Source: Selenomonadales bacterium (GTDB taxonomy: Bacteria; Bacillota; Negativicutes; Sporomusales; UBA7701). From it: a stretch of 64,000 nucleotides of DNA. The stretch spans positions 142,573 to 206,572 of the forward strand of contig JARKNV010000047.1 in the NCBI GenBank assembly GCA_029976065.1, written 5' to 3'. The notes under the pieces were generated by a model. The model did not search any database. It had not been told where the DNA came from and was given only the letters and a program-made list of their open reading frames with translations. Shown here piece after piece: positions 26,730-35,373 of the stretch; the stretch's first letter is position 1; each line of letters begins with the position of its first letter. The position numbers and the translations under genes are program-made.

Positions 26730-27812
26730 TTACTCCGGCGCCGCAAACTCGCGGGCAGTTTCTTCGCTCCGCAAAACACGGAGCGTTCCTAAGGCCAATG
26801 CCTCGAGCTCGTTTTCCCCGGGGACGACTTCCACAGGAGCGATAAACTTCACCCTATCGATGACCCAGTCGGTCATCATGCGGGAGTAAGCTATCGCGCC
26901 GGTGATGATAATGACGTCGACCTTGCCGTTCACGACGGTGGCCAGTTCGCCGACGCCCTTGGCCACCTGGTAGGCCATGGCCTCGTACACCTGCCGCGCG
27001 TAAGCGTCGCCGTTCTTAATCTTTTCTTCCACCTCGAGGGCTTTATTAGTGCCCAGGTAAGCGACCAGCCCGCCATTGCCGCGCATCCTTTTAATGGCTG
27101 AAGCGCAGTCGTGCTTGCCGGAGAAGCAAAGGTTGACCAGTTGCCGGCAGGGGACGCGGCCGGCCCGTTCCGGCGAGAAGGGACCCTCCTCGTCGGTGAG
27201 AACGTCGATCATCCGCCCGCCGCTGATCACCGTCGCGGTTATACCGCCACCCATATGGGTGACGACAATGTTCATATCTTCGATGGACCTGCCCAGCTTT
27301 TGGGCGGTTTTCAGCGCCACCGCGCGCATGTTAAGCACATGGCAGGAGGCCTTGCGCGTCATTTCGGGAACGCCGGCAAACCGGGCGATCTCCTCGAGCT
27401 CGTCGACAACAACCGCGTCGTAGATGTAAGCCGGGATGCCGAGTGGGGCAGCGATGTCGTAAGCGATCATGGCTCCCAGATTCGAGGCGTGGTCGTCGAT
27501 GGGGCGGTAACGCAGGAAATCCGTCATCTCCTTGTTCACCAGATAAGCTCCGCGCTTGAGGGGCGGAAGCTTGCCGCCGCGGCCGGCCACCGCCGCGAAC
27601 TCGTTCACGCGGATGCCGGCTTCCTGCAGGCAGGCCAGGATGGCTGTCTTCCTCATGGGGAACTGGTCGGCCATCGTCCTGAACGCAGCGATTTCGGCAG
27701 CGGAATGCTCGACCGTTTTCCGGAAAATCTCCTGCTCGTTGTCATATACGGCAATTTTCGTCGACGTAGACCCCGGATTTATCGAAAGAATCTTATATAC
27801 CTTATCCGCCAT
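26730..27812 (-). CDS. buk: Butyrate kinase
   Basis: A 360-residue ASKHA-fold kinase converting butyryl phosphate plus ADP to butyrate plus ATP. Family landmarks are the N-terminal ILSINPGSTSTKIAVYDN phosphate loop, AVAGRGGKLPPLKRGAYLVN, VVTHMGGGITATVI near 195, and DVIIITGAIAYSRMM near 295. The size fits butyrate kinase (about 355) better than acetate kinase (about 400). It follows ptb by 28 bp. Branched or other short-chain acyl phosphates are possible substrates. Confidence 0.95.
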   Translation of the reverse strand: MADKVYKILSINPGSTSTKIAVYDNEQEIFRKTVEHSAAEIAAFRTMADQFPMRKTAILACLQEAGIRVNEFAAVAGRGGKLPPLKRGAYLVNKEMTDFLRYRPIDDHASNLGAMIAYDIAAPLGIPAYIYDAVVVDELEEIARFAGVPEMTRKASCHVLNMRAVALKTAQKLGRSIEDMNIVVTHMGGGITATVISGGRMIDVLTDEEGPFSPERAGRVPCRQLVNLCFSGKHDCASAIKRMRGNGGLVAYLGTNKALEVEEKIKNGDAYARQVYEAMAYQVAKGVGELATVVNGKVDVIIITGAIAYSRMMTDWVIDRVKFIAPVEVVPGENELEALALGTLRVLRSEETAREFAAPE

Positions 27813-27840
27813 GTGGCTCGCCCCCAGTGCTTGTCATTAC

Positions 27841-28749
27841 TTACAAGGTAGCCGAAGCCGCCAGCAGCAGCGGCAGAAACTTGGCTTCCACCTCCGCAGC
27901 CCGCGAAGTCAACACAACCGGCACCCTCCCGCCGACGACGATCCCGGCGCTGCTTGCTCCCGCCGCATATCTTAGGGCCTTTATCAGGATATTGCCGGCT
28001 ATGATGTTGGGAACCACCATTAAATCAACATCGCCGCAGACCGGACTCTTAAACCCTTTGATCTCCGCCGCTTCTTTGCTAAAGGCCAAATCATACGAAA
28101 CCGGGCCCTCGATTATGCACCCAGGTAAAGCGCCGGTTTCGTTTAACCTTTTCAGCTCTGCGGCATCACCGGTATCCGGCATTTTGGGGGTTACTTCCTC
28201 GGTCGCCGCCAAGATTGCCACCTTCGGGGCGTCAAACCCCATCTTGGTCAGGGCCGTTACGGCGTTCTGAACGATCGCCTGCTTTTGTCCGAAGTCGGGA
28301 CTGACGTTGAGCGCCGAATCAGTTAGCCCTATCAGTTTATGATAATTGGGGATTTGAATAATGCTTAAATGCGATAGCAGGCTTCCCGTACGGAACTGTT
28401 TATCGCTCAACAATATCCGCATAAGTCTGGCGGTAGGTATCAAGCCTTTCATAAGGAAATCCGCCTGACCCTTGTTTACCATCTCCAAGGCACTGACAGC
28501 CGCCTCTTCGGCAGACGCCGCATGCACAATCGTATAATCAGCAGGCTGTGCTCCCAAAGCTAACAAGAACGCCTTGATCTTATCTTTTTCACCGAACAGC
28601 ACCGGAACGATTATTCCGTCTTTGCCCGCCGCTTGCACAACCGCCTCCAGCGTATGGGCGTCATTGGCGGCGACAACCGCCACCGTTCTTTTTGTCCTGC
28701 ATTTTGACCGTACTGTGTTTGTTAACTCATCAAAGTTTCGGTATATCAT
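27841..28749 (-). CDS. ptb: Phosphate butyryltransferase
   Basis: A 302-residue enzyme exchanging butyryl-CoA and phosphate for butyryl phosphate and CoA. It has the phosphotransacylase fold with VAVVAANDAHTLEAVVQA at the start, GQADFLMKGLIPTARLMR near 100, HLSIIQIPNYHKLIGLTDSALN near 130, and a closing AGASSAGIVVGGRVPVVLTSRA. It is first of the ptb-buk pair, which gives ATP from acyl-CoA. Crotonyl-CoA-derived butyryl-CoA from 4-hydroxybutyrate (left end of window) would be one source. Confidence 0.94.
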   Translation of the reverse strand: MIYRNFDELTNTVRSKCRTKRTVAVVAANDAHTLEAVVQAAGKDGIIVPVLFGEKDKIKAFLLALGAQPADYTIVHAASAEEAAVSALEMVNKGQADFLMKGLIPTARLMRILLSDKQFRTGSLLSHLSIIQIPNYHKLIGLTDSALNVSPDFGQKQAIVQNAVTALTKMGFDAPKVAILAATEEVTPKMPDTGDAAELKRLNETGALPGCIIEGPVSYDLAFSKEAAEIKGFKSPVCGDVDLMVVPNIIAGNILIKALRYAAGASSAGIVVGGRVPVVLTSRAAEVEAKFLPLLLAASATL

Positions 28750-28790
28750 ATAATCTAATCCCTTCTTTGAACATACTGTTTCCCTTTTCC

Positions 28791-29135
28791 CTAACCGCTT
28801 TGAGCTTGTCTCTCCTTCCAGAAAAAATAAAGCGACGGCAAGGCGGTGATTATCCCATCCAGACTGCTGACATAATCGTTTATGCCGTAGAAAAAGGCGC
28901 CAATATCCACAACAAGAAAAGCAATATTGTTGATGATCGCCATTACCTCAAACATATAGAGATTTCCATTAATTATCTTGGCAAGCAAAACGCCAACATT
29001 TACGAACACAAACGCAGCAATCAGGCGGAGATACATGATTGCTAAATCCCCATAATCGCCTGTCAGCCCATCAAACGCTAATACTACCTGTACTGCCAAA
29101 GACACGTTAAACCCCAGAACCAAATATTTCAGCAT
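28791..29135 (-). CDS. Small membrane protein of unknown function
   Basis: A 114-residue protein with four predicted membrane helices (VLGFNVSLAVQVVLAF, LIAAFVFVNVGVLLAK, VMAIINNIAFLVVDIGAFF, GIITALPSLYFFWK) and a short charged tail. I do not recognise a family. It lies 41 bp upstream of ptb on the same strand, so it may be transcribed with ptb-buk. The divergent IclR gene starts 162 bp away. Confidence 0.6.
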   Translation of the reverse strand: MLKYLVLGFNVSLAVQVVLAFDGLTGDYGDLAIMYLRLIAAFVFVNVGVLLAKIINGNLYMFEVMAIINNIAFLVVDIGAFFYGINDYVSSLDGIITALPSLYFFWKERQAQSG

Positions 29136-29296
29136 TTCGGCCCTAAACTTTTTCCCGTTAATCTTTTATCACCCCCCTAATTCCAAAAGATGAGAAATCT
29201 GATTATATTACTCCACAACCATTATTGAAAGATATCTATTTTGGAGTATAATAATATTGAAATCATGTGCACAATGTGGAAAAGGAGTCAAGCGAA

Positions 29297-30082
29297 ATGA
29301 GAAACAGTGAAGATGCGTCTGACCGTAAGAATATCCAATCTGTTGAAAGAGCCTTAAATATAGTGAAGTTTATCGGTCAAACGAATAATAGCGCAGGCCT
29401 TACTACTATCAGCGAAGGCTTGGGCCTAAGCCATAGCACAACACACAATCTGCTGAGAACGCTCAAAAAGAGTGGCTTTATCATGCAATACGAGCCGACG
29501 GGAAAATACTCCCTGGGGCTCATACTTTTAGAGCTGGCAAAGGTCATCCAAGACAATCTCGACCTTCGGCCTTTCGCCAAAGTCGCTTTGCACGAGTTAA
29601 CGGAAAAGTACGATGAGACGACGCATCTGGCCGTCCTCTCCGACGGCGAAGTAGTTTATGTTGAAAAAGTCGAAAGCAGTAAATCCATCAGGCTAATGTC
29701 CTACGTCGGCAAACGGAATCCGGCTTACTGCACCGGAGTGGGGAAAGCTTTGCTCTCCGGCTTGAACGAAGAAAAACTCGATAAAGTAATGCGGGGCAAA
29801 AAGCTCGAACCGCGTACTACAAAAACCATTACCGACCTGAAAAAGCTCAAAAAGGAATTGCGGCAAGTCGCTATTAGCGGTTATGCCATTGATCAGGGCG
29901 AATTCGAAGACGGAATGTACTGTGTCGCCGCACCTGTCAAAAATCATCTTGGACAAGTTGTAGCAGCCATCAGCATTTCATTTCCGGCCAATCGGATCGA
30001 CCGTGTCGACAAGGACGAAATCATCAAAGACGTGATGGACAAAGCCTTGTCGTTGTCAATCCAGCTGGGCTTCAAACCTTAA
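29297..30082 (+). CDS. IclR family transcriptional regulator
   Basis: A 261-residue regulator. The N-terminal winged helix-turn-helix spans about 10-75 (VERALNIVKFIGQTNNSAGLTTISEGLGLSHSTTHNLLRTL). The C-terminal effector domain has the family pattern HELTEKYDETTHLAVLSDGEVVYVEKVES and YCTGVGKALLSGL. The upstream ATG at 29267 lacks a site, whereas 29297 follows AAAGGAG. It converges on the eight-gene catabolic operon at 30.2-40.1 kb and diverges from the gene pair with ptb; IclR proteins often control aromatic or organic-acid pathways, so the operon is the likely target. Confidence 0.92.
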   Translation: MRNSEDASDRKNIQSVERALNIVKFIGQTNNSAGLTTISEGLGLSHSTTHNLLRTLKKSGFIMQYEPTGKYSLGLILLELAKVIQDNLDLRPFAKVALHELTEKYDETTHLAVLSDGEVVYVEKVESSKSIRLMSYVGKRNPAYCTGVGKALLSGLNEEKLDKVMRGKKLEPRTTKTITDLKKLKKELRQVAISGYAIDQGEFEDGMYCVAAPVKNHLGQVVAAISISFPANRIDRVDKDEIIKDVMDKALSLSIQLGFKP

Positions 30083-30102
30083 GGAACCGCTATAGCAATC
30101 CT

Positions 30103-30132
30103 CCCTGGATAAAGAGTTATCCAGGGCTTTTT
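30103..30132 (+). terminator. Terminator of IclR gene
   Basis: Arms CCCTGGATAA (30103-30112) and TTATCCAGGG (30117-30126) with a 4-nt loop, followed by CTTTTTTTT. Confidence 0.88.
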
Positions 30133-30156
30133 TTGGCGCCGCGGAAATAAAAGAAA

Positions 30157-30194
30157 GGCGATAGGCACAACAAGAATGTCTTGGTCTTATCGCC
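30157..30194 (-). terminator. Probable terminator of the catabolic operon
   Basis: GGCGATA (30157-30163) pairs with TATCGCC (30188-30194), with an inner CAAGA/TCTTG stem. On the minus strand it is followed by TTTCTTTTATTT. It lies 38 bp past the last gene of the operon. Confidence 0.6.
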
Positions 30195-30231
30195 AGTCTT
30201 TTATTTCCTCAGGCGACTATACCCAATTACC

Positions 30232-31026
30232 CTATTCCTGCGGCTTCTCAAATGCGACCGCTACATCGCCCAATCCGCTGAACCTGGCCCTAAGAAAGTC
30301 TCCGGGTTGAACATACGCAGCCGCGATAAACGAGCCGGAAAGAATGAGTTCCCCGCCCTTCAGCGGCGTACCCAACTCCGTCATTCTGTTCGCCAGCCAA
30401 GCGACTCCCTCCGCGGGATGACCCATCACAGCCGCCCCAACTCCCGTTGCAACCTGGCGACCATTCTGCTCAAGCACCAAGCCTATTAGGCTAAGATCCA
30501 TCTTCGTAGGCGACATTATTTGATCCCCTAGCAGATACCCTCCGAAAAAGGCGTTGTCGGATACGTTGTCACAGATATGTCCGTAGAATCCGTGATACCG
30601 CTTGTCAACGATCTCCAGCGACGCGATGACATATTCCGTTGCGGCCAGTACGTCTTTCCCCGTCACTCCGGGGCCCTCGAGATCCTTGTTGAGGACAAAC
30701 GCCAGCTCCGCCTCAACTTTTGGCTGAATCAGGACTCCCGCCGGAATTGCGTCCCCATTGGTAAAATAGCGGTTGTCGATCAAAAACCCGTAATCAGGCG
30801 AGAAAACATTGGCCTGCAACTGCATGGCCTTGCTGGTCAGGCCGATTTTCCGCCCGCTTATCCGTCTGCCGGCTGCAAGGTGGCACTTCAGCAGTTCCTG
30901 CTGAATATTATAAGCGTCTTCTACCGTAACTTCCGGATGCGTCTTCGTGATCGGCAGAATAGTGACCCCTGTCTCGTTTGCTTCAAACAACTGTCGGCCA
31001 AGGTCCGCTATCACAGCCTTATCCAC
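30232..31026 (-). CDS. dmpE: 2-keto-4-pentenoate hydratase (2-hydroxypenta-2,4-dienoate hydratase)
   Basis: A 264-residue member of the fumarylacetoacetase-like hydratase/decarboxylase family. It adds water to 2-oxopent-4-enoate, giving 4-hydroxy-2-oxovalerate. Metal-binding acids lie in [18 protein letters not shown] and [15 protein letters not shown], and the [19 protein letters not shown] segment is typical. A second family member in the same operon (34424-35218) fits the decarboxylase of the same pathway. Which of the two is hydratase and which is decarboxylase is inferred from similarity patterns I cannot test here. Last gene of the operon, 62 bp after the aldolase. Confidence 0.85.
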   Translation of the reverse strand: MDKAVIADLGRQLFEANETGVTILPITKTHPEVTVEDAYNIQQELLKCHLAAGRRISGRKIGLTSKAMQLQANVFSPDYGFLIDNRYFTNGDAIPAGVLIQPKVEAELAFVLNKDLEGPGVTGKDVLAATEYVIASLEIVDKRYHGFYGHICDNVSDNAFFGGYLLGDQIMSPTKMDLSLIGLVLEQNGRQVATGVGAAVMGHPAEGVAWLANRMTELGTPLKGGELILSGSFIAAAYVQPGDFLRARFSGLGDVAVAFEKPQE

Positions 31027-31087
31027 CAGTAATCACCTCCTGTTGCAACTTATTAACGTCCGACAGGTTCCCCGAGTGCATACGGCC

Positions 31088-32116
31088 TCACTTCGCCGCC
31101 TGCCGTGCCAGCTTTTTGGCTTCGGCCAACTGCACACCCACTTCCAGGATCATATCGTCCTGGCCGCCGACCGCGCCGCGCCGTCCCAGTTCCAGCAGGA
31201 TTTCCCGCGGATCGACATCGTATTTCTCCCCGACCTCCTTGGCATGGAAGTAGAATGCGCCGTAGGTACCGGCGTAACCGATCATCAGGGCGGCATTGTC
31301 GATGAACTGCGGGTGAGTCATTATCGGTCGTAAAACATTGTCCGCGAGATCCATCACTTTAAACAGCTCAACCCCGGTCTCATGGCCTGCTTTTTTCAGC
31401 ACCGCGGCAAGCACTTCGAGCTGCGTGTTTCCGGAAGCCGCCCCCATGCCGCATAGCGCAGCGTCGATACAAGTAGCCCCCGCTTCAATCGCGGCCAACG
31501 AATTGCCGACCGCCAACCCCATGTTGTTATGTCCATGGAAGCCGATAGGCAGTGAGATCGCTTCTCTCATTGCCGAAATCTTTTTCTTGACTTCCTCCGG
31601 CAGCATAGCGCCGGCCGAATCCGTTACATATACAGCGTCCACGCCGTAGCTTTCGAGGCGTTTCGACTGCAGAACGATGTTGTCGATATCGGACATATGC
31701 GACATCATCATGAACCCCATGACTTCCAGTCCGGGCTTCTTTCTGCAATAGCGGATATACTGCTCGGTGCAATCCATTTCCGAGACATGCCCGGCAACGC
31801 GAATCGTTTTCACTCCGCAGTCAATTGCCGCGTCAACTTCATCGAGAATGCAGATACCCGGAATAACCAGCGCGTCAGTCTTGGCCCTTTTTAGCGCCTT
31901 GGCTACAGCCGAATAATAATCCGTGTCCGGAGACGTCAGCATCCCGTAATTAATACTGGAGCCACCGATACCTACTCCATGGCCGACCTCGATTGTATCG
32001 ATGCCGGCATCTTCGAGCCCGGCCGCGATTGCCGCCATTTTCTGCGGTGAAATATCATAACCCATAGAATGGGTTCCGTCCCGCATGGTAACATCGATTA
32101 AACGAATCTTCCCCAT
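31088..32116 (-). CDS. dmpG: 4-hydroxy-2-oxovalerate aldolase
   Basis: A 342-residue class II aldolase that splits 4-hydroxy-2-oxovalerate into pyruvate and acetaldehyde. The HMGL-like barrel begins with IRLIDVTMRDGTHSMGYDI, has YVTDSAGAMLPEEV near 165 and the metal motif GFHGHNNMGLAVGNSLAAIEAG near 195. It ends with the DmgH-like communication domain. The gene starts 5 bp after the acetaldehyde dehydrogenase stop, consistent with the bifunctional complex in which acetaldehyde is channelled between the two enzymes. Confidence 0.95.
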   Translation of the reverse strand: MGKIRLIDVTMRDGTHSMGYDISPQKMAAIAAGLEDAGIDTIEVGHGVGIGGSSINYGMLTSPDTDYYSAVAKALKRAKTDALVIPGICILDEVDAAIDCGVKTIRVAGHVSEMDCTEQYIRYCRKKPGLEVMGFMMMSHMSDIDNIVLQSKRLESYGVDAVYVTDSAGAMLPEEVKKKISAMREAISLPIGFHGHNNMGLAVGNSLAAIEAGATCIDAALCGMGAASGNTQLEVLAAVLKKAGHETGVELFKVMDLADNVLRPIMTHPQFIDNAALMIGYAGTYGAFYFHAKEVGEKYDVDPREILLELGRRGAVGGQDDMILEVGVQLAEAKKLARQAAK

Positions 32117-32121
32117 AATTA

Positions 32122-33000
32122 CTATTTTCCTCCCAATCTTTTTTCGGCGTATACTTCCGCAACTCTTACTGCTGCCGCTGTTATAATATCGAGGTTACCT
32201 GCATATTTCGGGAAATAGTCGCCCGCGCTTTCGACCTCATTGATTATCACGATATGATCGCCTACAACCTGCGGCCGAATCTTCAGTCTGTATCCGGGAA
32301 CATATTGCTGAACGGTCTTAACCATGTCGTCGACCGAATCGCAAATCTCCGCAAACTTGCCGAGGTCGCAGACGGCGTAAACCGTATTGCGCATTATTGC
32401 CGGCGGCTTGGCAGGATTGATAATATTAATTACTTTGGCAGTCTTCACGCCCGCTACTTCCAACAAAGCCCGTTTCGATGTCTTCTTGAATTCGTTAGTG
32501 TTTGACCGGCCAGCCGGCCCGACGGCGGAAGCGCTTGCCCCGGTTACCATCTCGGCATAATCGACCGGTGTAACCCTTTGGACGGCATAGGCCAGAGGGA
32601 CACACGCCTGTGCGCCGCAGGTTATCATATTTACATTGTTTGCCTCGCTCAAGGCCTTATCGAGGTTAATACTCGGCACAACAACAGGCCCCACGCCGGC
32701 AGGGGTAAGGTCAACGGCGAAAATCCCCGCCTCCTTCAGCAATGGCGCATGTTTGAGATGCGCATAGGCCGAAGTGCAGTCGAAAACAAGGTCAATATCG
32801 CCCTTCCGTTCCAAAATGCCGTCAATCCCCAAATAAGTGTCGTCGATGCCTCTTTCCTTTGCCATCTTGAGGCCCAGTGACTCTTTTTCGATCCCCGACA
32901 CCAGCACCAATTCGAGGTTTTTGCTTCTCAGCACCTTCATCATCAAGTCAATCCCGATATTGCCGGGACCAAGGATAGCTGCCCGAATTTTCCGATTCAT
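32122..33000 (-). CDS. dmpF: Acetaldehyde dehydrogenase (acylating)
   Basis: A 292-residue NAD-dependent enzyme oxidising acetaldehyde to acetyl-CoA. The Rossmann motif AILGPGNIGIDLMMKVL opens the protein, and the catalytic cysteine is in NMITCGAQACVPLAYAV. The frame is open 25 codons further up, but the ATG at 33000 has a GGAGG site and gives the standard MNRKIRAAILG start. It is the partner of the aldolase directly downstream. Together they feed acetyl-CoA to central metabolism or to acyl-phosphate ATP formation. Confidence 0.95.
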   Translation of the reverse strand: MNRKIRAAILGPGNIGIDLMMKVLRSKNLELVLVSGIEKESLGLKMAKERGIDDTYLGIDGILERKGDIDLVFDCTSAYAHLKHAPLLKEAGIFAVDLTPAGVGPVVVPSINLDKALSEANNVNMITCGAQACVPLAYAVQRVTPVDYAEMVTGASASAVGPAGRSNTNEFKKTSKRALLEVAGVKTAKVINIINPAKPPAIMRNTVYAVCDLGKFAEICDSVDDMVKTVQQYVPGYRLKIRPQVVGDHIVIINEVESAGDYFPKYAGNLDIITAAAVRVAEVYAEKRLGGK

Positions 33001-33104
33001 AATACTCCTCCTGCATTTAATAGACTGCTGCAACTGGATACTGTCTTCCCTGTCCCCTGCCTCTCCGTCGGTCACAGGTTTTTTTCTTGTCGCGACTTCG
33101 GCCG

Positions 33105-34382
33105 CTATTTAAGTTCCGCGCCCTTGAGAGGAGGCATGAAGAACAGGAAGACCAAGCTAATCGCATAGAATGCCGCTGCAATATACAACGAGGCTCCTAA
33201 TCCCATCTTTGCGGCCATACCGCCGATGGCAACCGGCGCCAGACCGCTGATAGCCCTCGCGATATTATAGAGCGCTCCAGACGCCGTAGCGCGGATTTCC
33301 GTCGGGAAAAGCTCCGCCATCATCGGGCCGAAGCCGGCGTAAACGGCAACAAAGTAACCTGTGCCCAAAGTCGCGATTGTCAGCATCGTTGTATCGGTCG
33401 CCGTAAGAAATAACGGAATGCTTAATGCATTGCCGAGTATAAAGATCGTTTTCGCCGGTTTTAGGCCGACCTTATCGGCGATAATCCCGAACGACGCGTA
33501 TCCCAAAACTGACGCCATCTTCATCAATATGACCACACTGCCGGACTGGACCAGGCTGAGTCCGCGCCCACCCTTCTCAACCGGCATCGCCAGATAGGCC
33601 GGCGCCCAGGTTGTCAGACCCCAGTATCCCAGCATGATGAAGGTGATATATAGCAGGGAAACGAGCGTGTTTCTGGTCTGCCCGATGAACAGCAGCCGAA
33701 AGATTGCCGCCGCGGAATACTTCTTGTTCTCCGCTTTCATTTTCTCTTGATTCTTTTCCCACAACTCGGATTCGGGGGTATGACGGCGGATCCAGAAGAC
33801 CATGACCGCCGGCAGAGCGCCTACAAAAAACACGGCCCGCCATCCCCAGATGGGGATGATCGTCATGGAAATGACCGCAGCCATCCACACACCGATGGTG
33901 AATCCGCACTGCACGAATGCCATGGCTCTCGCCCGGTATTTAGCCGGCCAAGTTTCCGTCACCAGCGAAGCGCCGCTGGCGTACTCGCCGCCCATGCCAA
34001 GCCCTACCAAGACACGGAAAATAAATAACTGTACCGCTGTTTGCGAAAAACCGCACAGGGCCGTAGCGATGGAATACATAATAATACTCCAGGTCATGGA
34101 CCTGATGCGGCCGAACTTGTCGGCAAGAATCCCGAAAACGATGCCGCCGAAAGCCGACGCCACCAAAGCGCCGGAGGCCAAAACGCCTGCATAGGTCGTA
34201 TTGATATGCAGATCCTTCATTACATATACGATAACGAACGAGTACAGCATCAGGTCCATGATATCGAGAGCCCAGCCGAGGAATGCGGCGATAAGCGTTT
34301 TCCAGTGCTTTGCGGTCAGTTCCTTGCGCCATCCTCCGCCTCCCGAAGGGGAGATAGCATTGGCAGTATTAGTTTCATTCAT
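33105..34382 (-). CDS. MFS transporter, carboxylate:H+ symporter type
   Basis: A 425-residue major facilitator with 12 predicted helices. Signature sequences are GWALDIMDLMLYSFVIVYVMKD in helix 1, GILADKFGRIRSMTW in the helix 2-3 loop, and RVLVGLGMGGEYASGASLVTE in helix 4-5, as in aromatic-acid and metabolite symporters. The loop after helix 6 contains IRRHTPESELWEKN. The 34394 ATG is also possible. It lies inside the catabolic operon and probably imports its carboxylic or aromatic acid substrate. Confidence 0.88.
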   Translation of the reverse strand: MNETNTANAISPSGGGGWRKELTAKHWKTLIAAFLGWALDIMDLMLYSFVIVYVMKDLHINTTYAGVLASGALVASAFGGIVFGILADKFGRIRSMTWSIIMYSIATALCGFSQTAVQLFIFRVLVGLGMGGEYASGASLVTETWPAKYRARAMAFVQCGFTIGVWMAAVISMTIIPIWGWRAVFFVGALPAVMVFWIRRHTPESELWEKNQEKMKAENKKYSAAAIFRLLFIGQTRNTLVSLLYITFIMLGYWGLTTWAPAYLAMPVEKGGRGLSLVQSGSVVILMKMASVLGYASFGIIADKVGLKPAKTIFILGNALSIPLFLTATDTTMLTIATLGTGYFVAVYAGFGPMMAELFPTEIRATASGALYNIARAISGLAPVAIGGMAAKMGLGASLYIAAAFYAISLVFLFFMPPLKGAELK

Positions 34383-34423
34383 AACAAACACCATCCTTGC
34401 CTTTTTTCGGAAGTAGATATTGC

Positions 34424-35218
34424 TCAGTCGACAACATTAAGCGTAACCGGGCCCAGGGAAGCGAACTCCGCCACTACCTTGTCGCCTGCCTTGAGCGGCT
34501 GCGAGGCGGTAATCGCCCCCGTCATGACTAGCTGACCGGCCCTCAGCTTCTCGCCGGTCATGTGGAGCATATTCACAAGCGCGGCCACCGCCCTGGCAGG
34601 ATGCCCCAATACGGCCGCCCCTGTCCCGAACGCGACGTCTTCGCCGTTAATGCTCATCCTGACCCCTAAAAGCTCGAGATCCAAATCCAGCGGGGAAATC
34701 TTCACGCTTCCGAGCTTGAACCGCGCCCCCGATATATTGTCGGCAACCGCATCCGGTCCCGTGAACTTGAATCCGTGATAGCGGCTGTCGATGATCTCCA
34801 GGGAAGCTATTACATAATCCGTGGCGTGCATAACTTTAGCGCTGTTCATATTGGGACCGGACAAGTCTTCCTTCAAAACGAACGTTATCTCCGGCTCGAC
34901 CTTGGGGTGGATGAGTTCCCGCATGCTCAGCGGCTTGTTCCCCTCCAGCATCATATATTCGAACAGTCGGCCGAAACTCGGCATGGTCGAGCCCATTTGG
35001 CGCCGTTTCTCCATGCTTGTGGCGCCCATCTTATACCCGATAACTTTGTGCCCTTCGGCAACAACCATTTTCTCGCGTATCCCCTGGATAACGTACCCCT
35101 CTTCCCTGGTCAGTTCCGGATACTTCTCCACAAGCTGCGGCATAGATTTAACCGCTCGCTCGGCTGCGACCGAAAGGCGGGCGCATTCCGCAAGTTGCTC
35201 TTCAGTCAGTTTGGACAT
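34424..35218 (-). CDS. 4-oxalocrotonate decarboxylase or second keto-acid hydratase
   Basis: A 264-residue paralogue of the last gene of the operon. It has the same metal-binding layout (HPKVEPEITFVLKEDLSGP, VIASLEIIDSRYHGFKFTGPDAVADN) and the GAAVLGHPARAVAALVNML segment. In meta-cleavage operons two such paralogues are DmpH (decarboxylase of 2-oxohex-3-enedioate) and DmpE (hydratase), which form a complex. The KFTGPDAVADN insertion favours the decarboxylase type. ATG 35218 follows GGAGAG; the upstream codons are not conserved. A GTAAACAT operator-like box is about 110 bp upstream. Confidence 0.82.
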   Translation of the reverse strand: MSKLTEEQLAECARLSVAAERAVKSMPQLVEKYPELTREEGYVIQGIREKMVVAEGHKVIGYKMGATSMEKRRQMGSTMPSFGRLFEYMMLEGNKPLSMRELIHPKVEPEITFVLKEDLSGPNMNSAKVMHATDYVIASLEIIDSRYHGFKFTGPDAVADNISGARFKLGSVKISPLDLDLELLGVRMSINGEDVAFGTGAAVLGHPARAVAALVNMLHMTGEKLRAGQLVMTGAITASQPLKAGDKVVAEFASLGPVTLNVVD

Positions 35219-35324
35219 CGTCTCTCTCCTTTCCGCACGAATTATGCCGATACAATCGCTGGAGCCAAAATCCCGCGACACCACCCCCTGCTCCGGTGCA
35301 AATCAACCCCGTCATTTGCACATT

Positions 35325-35338
35325 GTAAACATGCTGTC
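35325..35338. promoter_or_regulatory. Operator-like box upstream of decarboxylase gene
   Basis: GTAAACATGCTGTC resembles the duplicated GTAAACATCGTTTC at 40308-40321 and 40362-40375 (11 of 14 bases). All lie upstream of genes of this operon, so it may be an internal control point. Confidence 0.35.
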
Positions 35339-35373
35339 ATACATTGCGGCAATAAAAAAGGTGCGTCAACTAC

